DNA from: an uncultured Phocaeicola sp. | GTDB lineage: Bacteria; Bacteroidota; Bacteroidia; Bacteroidales; Bacteroidaceae | Length of the DNA: 21,486 nt | Direction: 5' to 3' | NCBI GenBank assembly: GCA_948566455.1 | Contig: CAOYQO010000033.1 | Span: 1 to 21,486, forward strand | In this document: in pieces, positions 14,541 to 21,486 of the stretch | Numbering within the stretch: the stretch's first letter is position 1 | Layout: the number at the start of each line of letters is the position of its first letter | Translations under genes and position numbers: made by a program | The notes under the pieces: generated by a model | What the model was told of the DNA's origin: nothing | What the model saw: only the letters and a program-made list of their open reading frames with translations | The model's database searches: none

Positions 14541-14631
14541 TATCGGGACTCAAAAGATAAATCGCGTACTTAACTCATTGACAGTTTGATTATCTTATGT
14601 TTTTTTCAGAACAATGAGTATTCTTTTTGGC

Positions 14632-14639
14632 TATCTTTG
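14632..14639 (+). promoter_or_regulatory. Promoter (-7 box) of the DUF4251 gene
   Basis: TATCTTTG, a perfect TAnnTTTG match, ends 33 bp before the ATG at 14673. It lies after the rha terminator, so the gene is likely transcribed alone. It also supports the ATG at 14673 over the one at 14586, which would precede the promoter. Confidence 0.6.
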
Positions 14640-14672
14640 GCAAGGACAGATTCACTAAACCTACAGAGAGAT

Positions 14673-15170
14673 ATGAAAGCAAATAAATTATTCCTTTTGG
14701 CAAGTCTCCTTCTATCAGGCAGTATGATACCTATAACGGCTCAGAACAAGAAAGAGAAGAAACAACAAAGAGAACAAGCAGTACGCGAGGCTGTTGACGC
14801 AAAGGCATACAAAATCAATGTGGACCGGGTAATGCCTATGAAAGGAGGCAGCAAACACCTGACTTCCGATTATTCTTTAGAAATAAGAAACGATTCGGTA
14901 TATTCCTATCTGCCTTATTTCGGAGTGGCGTATAACGTTCCTTACGGAGGTGGAAAAGGATTAAATTTTAGTGCTCCTTTATCAGAATATACTTCAACAT
15001 ATAGCAAAAAGGGAAATGCTAAAATCACACTAAAAGTACGGAACGAGGAAGACAATTACCTTTACAATATCACCATTTATCCCAATGGCAGCAGTAACAT
15101 ACAGGTCACCCCCACAAACAGACAATCTATTTCTTTCTCCGGAGAAATGGATCTAAAGAAGAAAGAATGA
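14673..15170 (+). CDS. Exported DUF4251-family protein of unknown function
   Basis: This 165-aa protein has the sequence character of the Bacteroidota DUF4251 family, for which I know no biochemical role. The start at 14673 gives a clean signal peptide (MKANKLFLLASLLLSGSMIP, cleavage likely near ITAQ). An upstream in-frame ATG at 14586 would add 29 residues ahead of it and would precede the promoter box. A basic, charged linker (NKKEKKQQREQ) follows the signal. The rest is beta-rich with aromatic motifs such as SYLPYFGVAYNVPYGGGKGLNF, a hallmark of the family. It has no lipobox, so it should be periplasmic. It sits between rhaD and the rha regulator with its own promoter, so a rhamnose role is not implied. 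Confidence 0.8.
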   Translation: MKANKLFLLASLLLSGSMIPITAQNKKEKKQQREQAVREAVDAKAYKINVDRVMPMKGGSKHLTSDYSLEIRNDSVYSYLPYFGVAYNVPYGGGKGLNFSAPLSEYTSTYSKKGNAKITLKVRNEEDNYLYNITIYPNGSSNIQVTPTNRQSISFSGEMDLKKKE

Positions 15171-15257
15171 ACCATAAATAAAAAAGGGAGATGTCAAAAT
15201 TATACCTCCAGAAACACTTAGAACAAAAAGGTTAGAGGCTGTTAAGATAAAAAATTG

Positions 15258-15265
15258 TATATTTG
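15258..15265 (+). promoter_or_regulatory. Promoter (-7 box) of the probable rhaR gene
   Basis: TATATTTG, a perfect TAnnTTTG match, ends 35 bp before the ATG at 15301. No exact -33 TTTG is visible. Confidence 0.6.
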
Positions 15266-15300
15266 CCGATAAGTGTGACCTAATTTTAAAACAGAGAAAC

Positions 15301-16221
15301 ATGCATTACAACGACCAAGGCGCTGATTTTAAATACCTAATTGTCAATGAGCGTGACAAGCGTTTCGGCTTGTCGGTGACTACCGTCGGATTCCAGGCCA
15401 TCAGGGCCGGGAGCGTTTATCCACCACGCAACCACCCGGACGCTTATTATTTCACGGCCCAGAAAGGACGTGTGCTGCATGAATATCAGTTGGTATACAT
15501 TACTAAAGGACGGGGAACTTTCGCCAGCGATACTACTCCGTCTGTCGACATATCCAAAGGGCAGATACTTTTCCTGTTTCCCGGACAGTGGCATACCTAT
15601 GCGCCGCTGCAAAAGACAGGATGGAACGAATATTACATCGGTTTTGAAGGCCCGATTATAGACAATCTGGTAAAAAACAGCTTTATCTCAAAAGAAAGCC
15701 AGATTCTGGATATCGGTATCAATGAAGAACTGGCCAGTCTTTTTGCCCGTGCACTGGAAGTAGCGGAAGCAGACAAGACCGCAGCGCAACAATATTTGTC
15801 CGGCATCGTTTTACACATTATGGGAGCCGTACTTGCTATCTCGCAGAACAAACGCTATGAGGTGGACAATGCGGCACAAAAAATAGAAAGTGCCAAAATC
15901 ATCATGCACGAAAATGTGTACAAGGATATAGACCCGGAAGAACTGGCCATGAAATTGGGAATCAGTTATTCCTGGTTCCGCAAAGTATTCAAAGAATACA
16001 CCGGTTATGCGCCCGCCAAGTATTTCCAAGAGCTGAAACTGCGCAAAGCGAAGCAGCTGTTGATTGAAAGTTCCATGTCAGTGAAAGAGATATGTTATGA
16101 ATTGAATTATACCTCTACTGAACACTTTTTCTCGGTATTTAAAAAGCGTACCAATTTCACCCCTACCGAATATCGTAACTTCGGACGGGGCGGAAAAGAA
16201 AAAGAGAATGAAAACGAATAA
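15301..16221 (+). CDS. rhaR: AraC-family regulator, probable rhamnose regulator RhaR
   Basis: This is a transcription activator with an N-terminal cupin sensor (HEYQLVYITKGRGTF, residues 60-74; FLFPGQWHTY, 91-100). A C-terminal double helix-turn-helix covers about 196-293: ELAMKLGISYSWFRKVFKEY, then VKEICYELNYTSTEHFFSVFKK and the closing FTPTEYR. Length (306 aa) and position beside rhaK-rhaI-rhaT-rhaD match the RhaR gene I recall from B. thetaiotaomicron, so control of the rha operon by L-rhamnose is the best guess. It belongs to a different subgroup from the AraC-type protein at 2869-3759. Its last 14 bp overlap the next gene, so the two are probably co-transcribed. Confidence 0.85.
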   Translation: MHYNDQGADFKYLIVNERDKRFGLSVTTVGFQAIRAGSVYPPRNHPDAYYFTAQKGRVLHEYQLVYITKGRGTFASDTTPSVDISKGQILFLFPGQWHTYAPLQKTGWNEYYIGFEGPIIDNLVKNSFISKESQILDIGINEELASLFARALEVAEADKTAAQQYLSGIVLHIMGAVLAISQNKRYEVDNAAQKIESAKIIMHENVYKDIDPEELAMKLGISYSWFRKVFKEYTGYAPAKYFQELKLRKAKQLLIESSMSVKEICYELNYTSTEHFFSVFKKRTNFTPTEYRNFGRGGKEKENENE

Positions 16222-17227
16222 AGAAAAAATGAGAAAAATAACCATCAATCTGGCTGCTGTGGCAGCCTTTTGCATTGTAGTTGCATCACCGGCCTTAGTA
16301 AGCAGCAGTTGCGCTACTCCAAAAACGGAGCAGGAAGATACCACTATCATACGGGAAGATTCAGGTATTACGGCATTGAAATACAGTAGTCCCGAAGTTC
16401 CCGCCAGTATTGAGTTCTGTGGCAAAACCATTGATTTGAGCCGCTTTGACCGCCACGAGCGTATGGACCGTGAACTATTGGCATTCACCTATATGCACAG
16501 TACTTCCTTGCAAATGCTGAAAAAAGCCAACCGCTATTTCCCCATTGTAGAACCCATACTGAAAGAAAACGGAATACCTGATGATTTTAAGTACCTGATG
16601 GTAATAGAAAGTAATATGAATCCCACCGCCCGTTCTTCTGCCGGAGCTGCCGGACTATGGCAATTCATGCAAGGTACGGGACGGGATTACGGATTGGAGG
16701 TAAACAACAATGTGGACGAGCGTTACCATATTGAGAAAGCGACCCGTGCCGCCTGCCGCTATCTGAAAGACGCGTATGCAAAATATAAGGACTGGGTGGC
16801 TGTCGCCGCCTCTTACAATGCCGGTCAGGCACGCATTGCCAGCCAACTGGCCAAACAGGATGTGGACGACTCGTTGGATTTGCAACTGGTAGAAGAGACT
16901 GCCCGGTATGTGTACCGCATTCTTGCCGCCAAACAATTGTTCAATGCCCCCACTACTTTCGGTTTCCGCCTGCGTGCATCGGATTTGTATCCGCCTATTC
17001 CTTATACGGAAATCACTGTGACGAAAGGAATTGCAGACTTGGCACGTTTCGCACGCAGCAAAGGAATCAATCTGGCCATATTAAAGAATATGAATCCCTG
17101 GTTACGGGAAACATCCTTGTCCAACCACAGCGGGCGGACTTACGTGATAAAAATCCCTACCAAAGAAGGAATGACTTATGATCCGAAAAAGACGGTGGCG
17201 CATGATAAGCGATGGGTGATAGAATAA
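16208..17227 (+). CDS. MltD-like lytic murein transglycosylase (SLT domain)
   Basis: This exported enzyme cleaves peptidoglycan glycan strands to form 1,6-anhydro ends. Residues 8-31 form a signal peptide or membrane anchor, followed by SSSC at 32-35. C35 could be lipidated, although the residue at -3 is Ser and the lipobox is poor. The SLT domain is clear: LMVIESNMNPTARSSAGAAG with the catalytic glutamate E134, GLWQFM (149-154) and AASYNAG (200-206). Residues about 268-316 resemble a diverged LysM repeat (ITVTKGIADLARFARSKGIN through TYVIKIP). The start at 16208 overlaps the regulator gene by 14 bp; the in-frame ATG at 16229 would avoid overlap and is possible. Relatives of MltD often have more LysM repeats. 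Confidence 0.88.
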   Translation: MKTNKEKMRKITINLAAVAAFCIVVASPALVSSSCATPKTEQEDTTIIREDSGITALKYSSPEVPASIEFCGKTIDLSRFDRHERMDRELLAFTYMHSTSLQMLKKANRYFPIVEPILKENGIPDDFKYLMVIESNMNPTARSSAGAAGLWQFMQGTGRDYGLEVNNNVDERYHIEKATRAACRYLKDAYAKYKDWVAVAASYNAGQARIASQLAKQDVDDSLDLQLVEETARYVYRILAAKQLFNAPTTFGFRLRASDLYPPIPYTEITVTKGIADLARFARSKGINLAILKNMNPWLRETSLSNHSGRTYVIKIPTKEGMTYDPKKTVAHDKRWVIE

Positions 17228-17252
17228 CTTTCTATCATACAGCATTCCATAA

Positions 17253-18110
17253 TCAATTTACCAGTTTTCCTCCACAGTATTTACAATAAGCAGCCCCGTC
17301 CTCATGTCCGTCCTTACCACAATGCGGACATTTCAGGGCCACCCTGCGTCTATGTTCCTGGATCATAGACGCAGAAACAATTCCTGTGGGGACTGCAATG
17401 ATGGTATAGCCCAGTAACATTACAATGGCCGAAAGGAAGCGCCCTAGCGGAGTTTCCGGAGTGATATCCCCATAACCTACCGTCGTCATCGTCACTATCG
17501 CCCAATAAATACTATTCGGAATATTATTGAAAGAAGTGCCCGGCCGCTGTCCCTCAATCATATACATCAATGTACCGATCGAAGTCACCAATATCAGTAC
17601 AAACAAGAAAAAAACAATAATCTTCCGACTGCTGAACACCAAGGAACGCAACAAGAAATTACCTTCATTCAGATAATTGAAAAGTTTAAAGATACGGAAC
17701 ACACGAATCAACCGGAAAGTGCGGATCACCAGCAGATAACGTGCCGTGCCGAAAAGCCAGCCTATATATAGAGGTAAGGTAGCCAGCAAATCCACTATAC
17801 CGAAAAAACTCAGAGCATACTTCCGCGGTTGGGGAGAACAATAAAGCCTCAACATATACTCTAACGTAAAAAAGAAAGTAAAAACATACTCCGACACCCG
17901 CAGATAAGGCCCGATAACGGTATCCCAACTCTTGATACTCTCGGCAATAACCACCAGAATACTCAAGACAATGAACCCTATCAACGCCACATCGAATAAC
18001 TTTCCCATCGGTGTGTCGCTTTCAAAAATAATCACATATATTTTATGCTTTAATTTCTCATCATGCAGTAAATTCTGCCATTTATTCCAAATACGCCTCA
18101 GAAATGCCAT
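17253..18110 (-). CDS. Voltage-gated-type potassium channel with C-terminal zinc ribbon
   Basis: This is an inner-membrane ion channel of the six-helix Kv type. The S4 segment RYLLVIRTFRLIRVFRIFKLF has arginines at 130, 133, 136 and 139, the every-third pattern of a voltage sensor. The pore loop holds MTTVGYGDITP, with the K+ selectivity filter TVGYGD at residues 210-215. About six hydrophobic helices span residues 38-250. The C-terminus is not a nucleotide-binding or RCK domain. It is a short CPHCGKDGHEDGAAYCKYCG ribbon (C261, C264, C276, C279), likely zinc-binding and cytoplasmic. At 285 aa it is complete. It is convergent with the transglycosylase gene (25-bp gap) and divergent from lacZ. 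Confidence 0.92.
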   Translation of the reverse strand: MAFLRRIWNKWQNLLHDEKLKHKIYVIIFESDTPMGKLFDVALIGFIVLSILVVIAESIKSWDTVIGPYLRVSEYVFTFFFTLEYMLRLYCSPQPRKYALSFFGIVDLLATLPLYIGWLFGTARYLLVIRTFRLIRVFRIFKLFNYLNEGNFLLRSLVFSSRKIIVFFLFVLILVTSIGTLMYMIEGQRPGTSFNNIPNSIYWAIVTMTTVGYGDITPETPLGRFLSAIVMLLGYTIIAVPTGIVSASMIQEHRRRVALKCPHCGKDGHEDGAAYCKYCGGKLVN

Positions 18111-18194
18111 AATTTTTTAGGATAGAACACAAATCATTCACAATTATAACAAATATTGCCCGATTTATGTCCCATCGGTAACTATTATTTTCAC

Positions 18195-18202
18195 TATATT
18201 TG
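18195..18202 (+). promoter_or_regulatory. lacZ promoter (-7 box)
   Basis: TATATTTG is a perfect TAnnTTTG match ending 23 bp before the beta-galactosidase ATG. No exact -33 TTTG is evident. A clear box for the divergent channel gene was not found in the 115-bp gap. Confidence 0.6.
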
Positions 18203-18225
18203 CACAAAACCAATAAAATAATAGC

Positions 18226-21200
18226 ATGAAGAAACAACTTATGACAGGTCTGTTCACAGTCCTCGCCCTTACAGCAGGCGCACAGACCTTCCAAGAATGG
18301 CGCAACCCGGAAATAAATGCGGTAAACCGTGCGCCGATGCACACGAACTACTTTGCTTTTGAGAATGCAGATGCAGCTAAGAAAGCAGACAAAAAACAAT
18401 CAACTAACTACATGACTTTGAACGGAACCTGGAAGTTCAACTGGGTAAAGGATGCAGACTCCCGTCCGACTGATTTCTGGAAAACCGGCTTCAACGACAA
18501 AGGCTGGGATGACCTGCAAGTTCCCGCCGTATGGGAACTGAACGGATACGGTGATCCTATTTATGTGAACGTAGGCTATGCCTGGCGTAACCAGTTCCAG
18601 AACAACCCTCCCGAAGTGCCGACAGAGAATAACCATGTAGGTTCTTACCGCCGTGAAATTGTAGTTCCCGCCTCATGGAAGGGAAAAGATATTATCGCCC
18701 ATTTCGGTTCGGTTACCTCCAATATGTATTTGTGGGTAAACGGACGTTATGTAGGCTACAGCGAGGACAGCAAACTGGAAGCCGAATTTGACCTGACTCC
18801 ATATTTAAAACCGGGTCAGAAAAACCTGATCGCCTTCCAAGTATTCCGCTGGTGCGACGGTACCTATCTGGAAGATCAGGATTTCTTCCGGTATAGCGGC
18901 GTGGGACGTGACTGCTATCTATATGCCCGCAACAAAAAACGCATTCAAGATATCCGTGTAACTCCCGACTTGGACGCAGCTTACCAAAACGGCAGCCTGG
19001 CTGTCAATCTGGATTTGAAAGGCAGTGGTAAAGTCGATTTGGAACTGGTAGATGCACAAGGCAAGCAAGTGGCAACCGCTACCGCCAACAAATCCGGTCT
19101 GGTGACCATGAACGTAGAGAACCCCAAAAAGTGGAGTGCCGAAACACCTTATTTATATACCTTGCGTGCCAGCATGCAGGGCAGCAATGAAGTGATTCCT
19201 GTCAAAGTAGGTTTCCGCAAGATTGAATTGAAAGGTGACCAGATCTTGGTTAACGGTAAGGCAGTCCTGTTCAAGGGAGCCGACCGCCACGAAATGGATC
19301 CGGACGGAGGCTATGTAGTATCTCCCGAACGTATGCTACAGGATATCCAGATAATGAAGCAATTCAACCTGAACGCTGTACGTACCTGCCACTACCCGGA
19401 TGACAACTTATGGTACGATTTATGTGACCAATATGGTATTTACGTCGTGGCCGAAGCCAATATAGAATCTCACGGTATGGGCTACGGCGACAAGACGCTG
19501 GCCAAGAACCCCTCTTATAAGAAAGCCCATCTGGAACGTAACCAGCGCAATGTACAACGCGGATTCAACCATCCGAGCATCATCTTCTGGTCATTGGGTA
19601 ATGAAGCCGGTGACGGCCCCAACTTCGAACAATGCTATAAATGGATTAAAGCAGAAGACCCCAGCCGTGCCTGCCAATATGAACAAGCACGCCAGAAAGA
19701 ACATACCGATATCTTCTGTCCGATGTACTATGATTATAACGGCATGGAAAAATATGGTCAACGTACCGATGCTACCAAACCATTGATTCAGTGTGAATAT
19801 GCCCATGCAATGGGTAACTCGCAGGGTGGTTTCAAAGAATATTGGGATTTGATCCGTAAATATCCGAATCTGCAAGGTGGATTTATCTGGGATTTCGTTG
19901 ACCAGTCCTGCCGCTGGAAAGGAAAAGACGGCGTGATGATCTATGCTTACGGAGGAGATTTCAACCGTTTTGACGCTTCTGACAATAACTTCTGTGACAA
20001 TGGTTTGATCAGCCCCGACCGTGTTCCTAATCCGCACATGTATGAAGTAGGTCACTTTTACCAAAATATCTGGACTACTCCCGCCGATTTAAGCAAAGGG
20101 GAAGTAAATGTATTCAATGAGAACTTCTTCCGTGATCTGTCCGCCTACTATATGGAATGGCAAGTACTGAAAGATGGAAAAGTAATCCGCACCGGACGCG
20201 TGGATGATTTAAAAGTCGCTCCTCAGGAAACAGCCAAGATTACGTTGAATATCGGCAAGACCTGCACCTGCAAGGAATGGTTGCTGAACGTTTCCTACAA
20301 ACTGAAAAACCGCGAAGGTTTGCTGCCCGCAGGTTTCACCGTCGCCAAGAATCAGTTGACACTGAATGATTACAAAGCACCGTCTATGGATTTGAAGAAC
20401 GTGGAAACGACCAATGTAGCCACCGTTGTTCCGCAAATCATCGACAACCAATATCATTATCTGATCGTAAAAGGCAATAACTTCGTAGCCGAGTTCAACA
20501 AACAGAACGGTTACTTAAGCAAATATGCAGTGGACGGAACGGAAATGCTGAAAGAAGGCGCAGCCCTGACCCCTAACTTCTGGCGTGCCCCGACAGACAA
20601 TGATATGGGAGCCGGCCTGCAAAACAGATATGCCGCATGGAAAAACCCGGGATTGAAACTGGTTTCCTTGAATTCCAAAACAGAAAATGACCAGATAGTA
20701 GTGAATGCGGAATATGACATGAAGAATGTTTCCGCCAAATTATATCTGACTTATGTCATCAACAACGAAGGAGCCATCAAAGTGACCCAAAAGATGACAG
20801 CCGACAAGAATGCCAAAGTATCTCCGATGTTCCGCTTCGGTATGCAAATGCAGATGCCTAAATGTTTTGAAACCGTAGAATATTATGGTCGTGGTCCGGT
20901 AGAAAACTACAGTGACCGCAACCACAGCACAGACTTGGGTATTTATCGCCAGAGTGTGGATGAACAATTCTACTCCTATATCCGTCCGCAGGAAACAGGA
21001 ACCAAGACCGATATCCGCTGGTGGAAGCAACTGAATGCCGGCGGTAACGGACTGAAGGTAGTAGGTGATGCTCCATTCTCTGCATCCGCTTTGCATTATA
21101 CCATCTGTTCACTGGATGATGGCGAACAAAAAGACCAGCGTCACTCGCCCGAAGTACAGAAAGCAGACCTGACCAACCTGATCATCGACAAGGCTCAGAT

Positions 21201-21321
21201 GGGGTTGGGTTGTGTAAACAGCTGGGGAGCTCTGCCGTTGCCTCAATATATGTTGCCCTACGGTGATTATGAATTTACTTTCATCCTGACTCCGGTAAAA
21301 CATAGCGTCGAGATAGAATAA
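18226..21321 (+). CDS. lacZ: Secreted GH2 beta-galactosidase (LacZ type)
   Basis: This large GH2 enzyme hydrolyses terminal beta-D-galactosides. The start MKKQLMTGLFTVLALTAGAQ is a signal peptide without a lipobox, so the enzyme is probably periplasmic, unlike cytoplasmic E. coli LacZ. Domains in order are the sugar-binding N-domain (about 60-240), an Ig-like domain (242-332), the TIM barrel (334-630), a linker domain and the beta-galactosidase small-chain domain (about 750-1025). SLGNEAGDGPNFE gives the acid/base E460 and IQCEYAHAMGNSQG gives the nucleophile E524. At 1031 aa it matches E. coli LacZ with the signal added. It is a single-gene unit with its own promoter and terminator. The natural substrate may be a galactosylated glycan instead of lactose. 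Confidence 0.94.
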   Translation: MKKQLMTGLFTVLALTAGAQTFQEWRNPEINAVNRAPMHTNYFAFENADAAKKADKKQSTNYMTLNGTWKFNWVKDADSRPTDFWKTGFNDKGWDDLQVPAVWELNGYGDPIYVNVGYAWRNQFQNNPPEVPTENNHVGSYRREIVVPASWKGKDIIAHFGSVTSNMYLWVNGRYVGYSEDSKLEAEFDLTPYLKPGQKNLIAFQVFRWCDGTYLEDQDFFRYSGVGRDCYLYARNKKRIQDIRVTPDLDAAYQNGSLAVNLDLKGSGKVDLELVDAQGKQVATATANKSGLVTMNVENPKKWSAETPYLYTLRASMQGSNEVIPVKVGFRKIELKGDQILVNGKAVLFKGADRHEMDPDGGYVVSPERMLQDIQIMKQFNLNAVRTCHYPDDNLWYDLCDQYGIYVVAEANIESHGMGYGDKTLAKNPSYKKAHLERNQRNVQRGFNHPSIIFWSLGNEAGDGPNFEQCYKWIKAEDPSRACQYEQARQKEHTDIFCPMYYDYNGMEKYGQRTDATKPLIQCEYAHAMGNSQGGFKEYWDLIRKYPNLQGGFIWDFVDQSCRWKGKDGVMIYAYGGDFNRFDASDNNFCDNGLISPDRVPNPHMYEVGHFYQNIWTTPADLSKGEVNVFNENFFRDLSAYYMEWQVLKDGKVIRTGRVDDLKVAPQETAKITLNIGKTCTCKEWLLNVSYKLKNREGLLPAGFTVAKNQLTLNDYKAPSMDLKNVETTNVATVVPQIIDNQYHYLIVKGNNFVAEFNKQNGYLSKYAVDGTEMLKEGAALTPNFWRAPTDNDMGAGLQNRYAAWKNPGLKLVSLNSKTENDQIVVNAEYDMKNVSAKLYLTYVINNEGAIKVTQKMTADKNAKVSPMFRFGMQMQMPKCFETVEYYGRGPVENYSDRNHSTDLGIYRQSVDEQFYSYIRPQETGTKTDIRWWKQLNAGGNGLKVVGDAPFSASALHYTICSLDDGEQKDQRHSPEVQKADLTNLIIDKAQMGLGCVNSWGALPLPQYMLPYGDYEFTFILTPVKHSVEIE

Positions 21322-21335
21322 AACACAGGTTAAAC

Positions 21336-21383
21336 AATAAAAACAAGGTGGCTGGATTTGTTTTCAGCCACCTTGTTTTTATT
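21336..21383 (+). terminator. Intrinsic terminator after lacZ
   Basis: Arms 21336-21354 and 21365-21383 are exact 19-bp reverse complements with a 10-base loop. The right arm ends in TTTTTATT, and the A-rich left arm makes it usable in both directions. The last 103 bp of the window after it hold nothing recognisable. Confidence 0.9.
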
Positions 21384-21486
21384 CCCTCTGTTCTTCATAG
21401 CTACTGCCATCTACAATTTTCATAAAACAAGTGTAAGCGTCTCCGCGATTCTATATAGTATATTAAAAGTAAAAAGTCTAATGATC

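Noticed and set aside
14586..14672. N-terminal extension of the DUF4251 protein from the ATG at 14586
   Set aside because: It would place 29 residues ahead of a good signal peptide, and the TATCTTTG promoter box lies downstream of that ATG.
1..21486. CRISPR array, tRNA or rRNA genes, phage or defence system
   Set aside because: No regularly spaced repeats, no tRNA cloverleaf or rRNA sequence, and no nuclease, toxin or phage-like protein was seen beyond the IS66 transposase.

Overview
The window looks like chromosome from a Bacteroidales gut commensal, most likely Bacteroides or Phocaeicola. The evidence is the Bacteroidota-type promoter motif TAnnTTTG upstream of many genes, poor Shine-Dalgarno sequences, a DUF4251 protein, secreted glycoside hydrolases, and a gene order (proC-argD-argC-argG-GNAT-argR next to rhaK-rhaI-rhaT-rhaD-rhaR) that I recall from Bacteroides thetaiotaomicron. 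The species call is an inference.

Layout. 2-646 (+) is the C-terminal part of an IS66-family transposase cut by the window edge, followed by a perfect 23-bp hairpin and about 310 bp with no convincing gene. 1022-3759 (-) holds a GH30 lipoprotein glycosidase and an AraC-type regulator. 3942-9376 (-) is the arginine/proline block. argR, a GNAT acyltransferase, argG, argC and argD are closely spaced and end at an intrinsic terminator. proC then has its own promoter and terminator. 9683-14464 (+) is the L-rhamnose catabolic operon: rhamnulokinase, rhamnose isomerase, RhaT-type transporter and rhamnulose-1-phosphate aldolase, ending in a strong terminator. A small exported DUF4251 protein follows, then the AraC-type regulator (probable RhaR), whose end overlaps a lytic transglycosylase gene. 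17253-18110 (-) is a voltage-gated-type K+ channel with a C-terminal zinc ribbon. 18226-21321 (+) is a secreted GH2 beta-galactosidase with its own promoter and a perfect 19-bp terminator.

How the parts work together. The arg genes make arginine through N-acylated intermediates, which are succinylated in studied Bacteroides. ArgR probably controls its own operon through phased GAATAT repeats over its promoter. The argR and rhaK promoters face away from each other across a 306-bp region. The rha genes convert L-rhamnose to dihydroxyacetone phosphate and L-lactaldehyde. No lactaldehyde reductase is encoded here, so that step must be supplied elsewhere.

Most of the window is ordinary core metabolism and I see no clear new multi-gene system. 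The points most worth a second look are a four-cysteine tail on the arg-operon GNAT, the phased repeats at argR, an odd leader in front of rhaD (promoter, 5' hairpin and 8-codon ORF), an AT-rich switch-like repeat before argG, and the missing lactaldehyde reductase.
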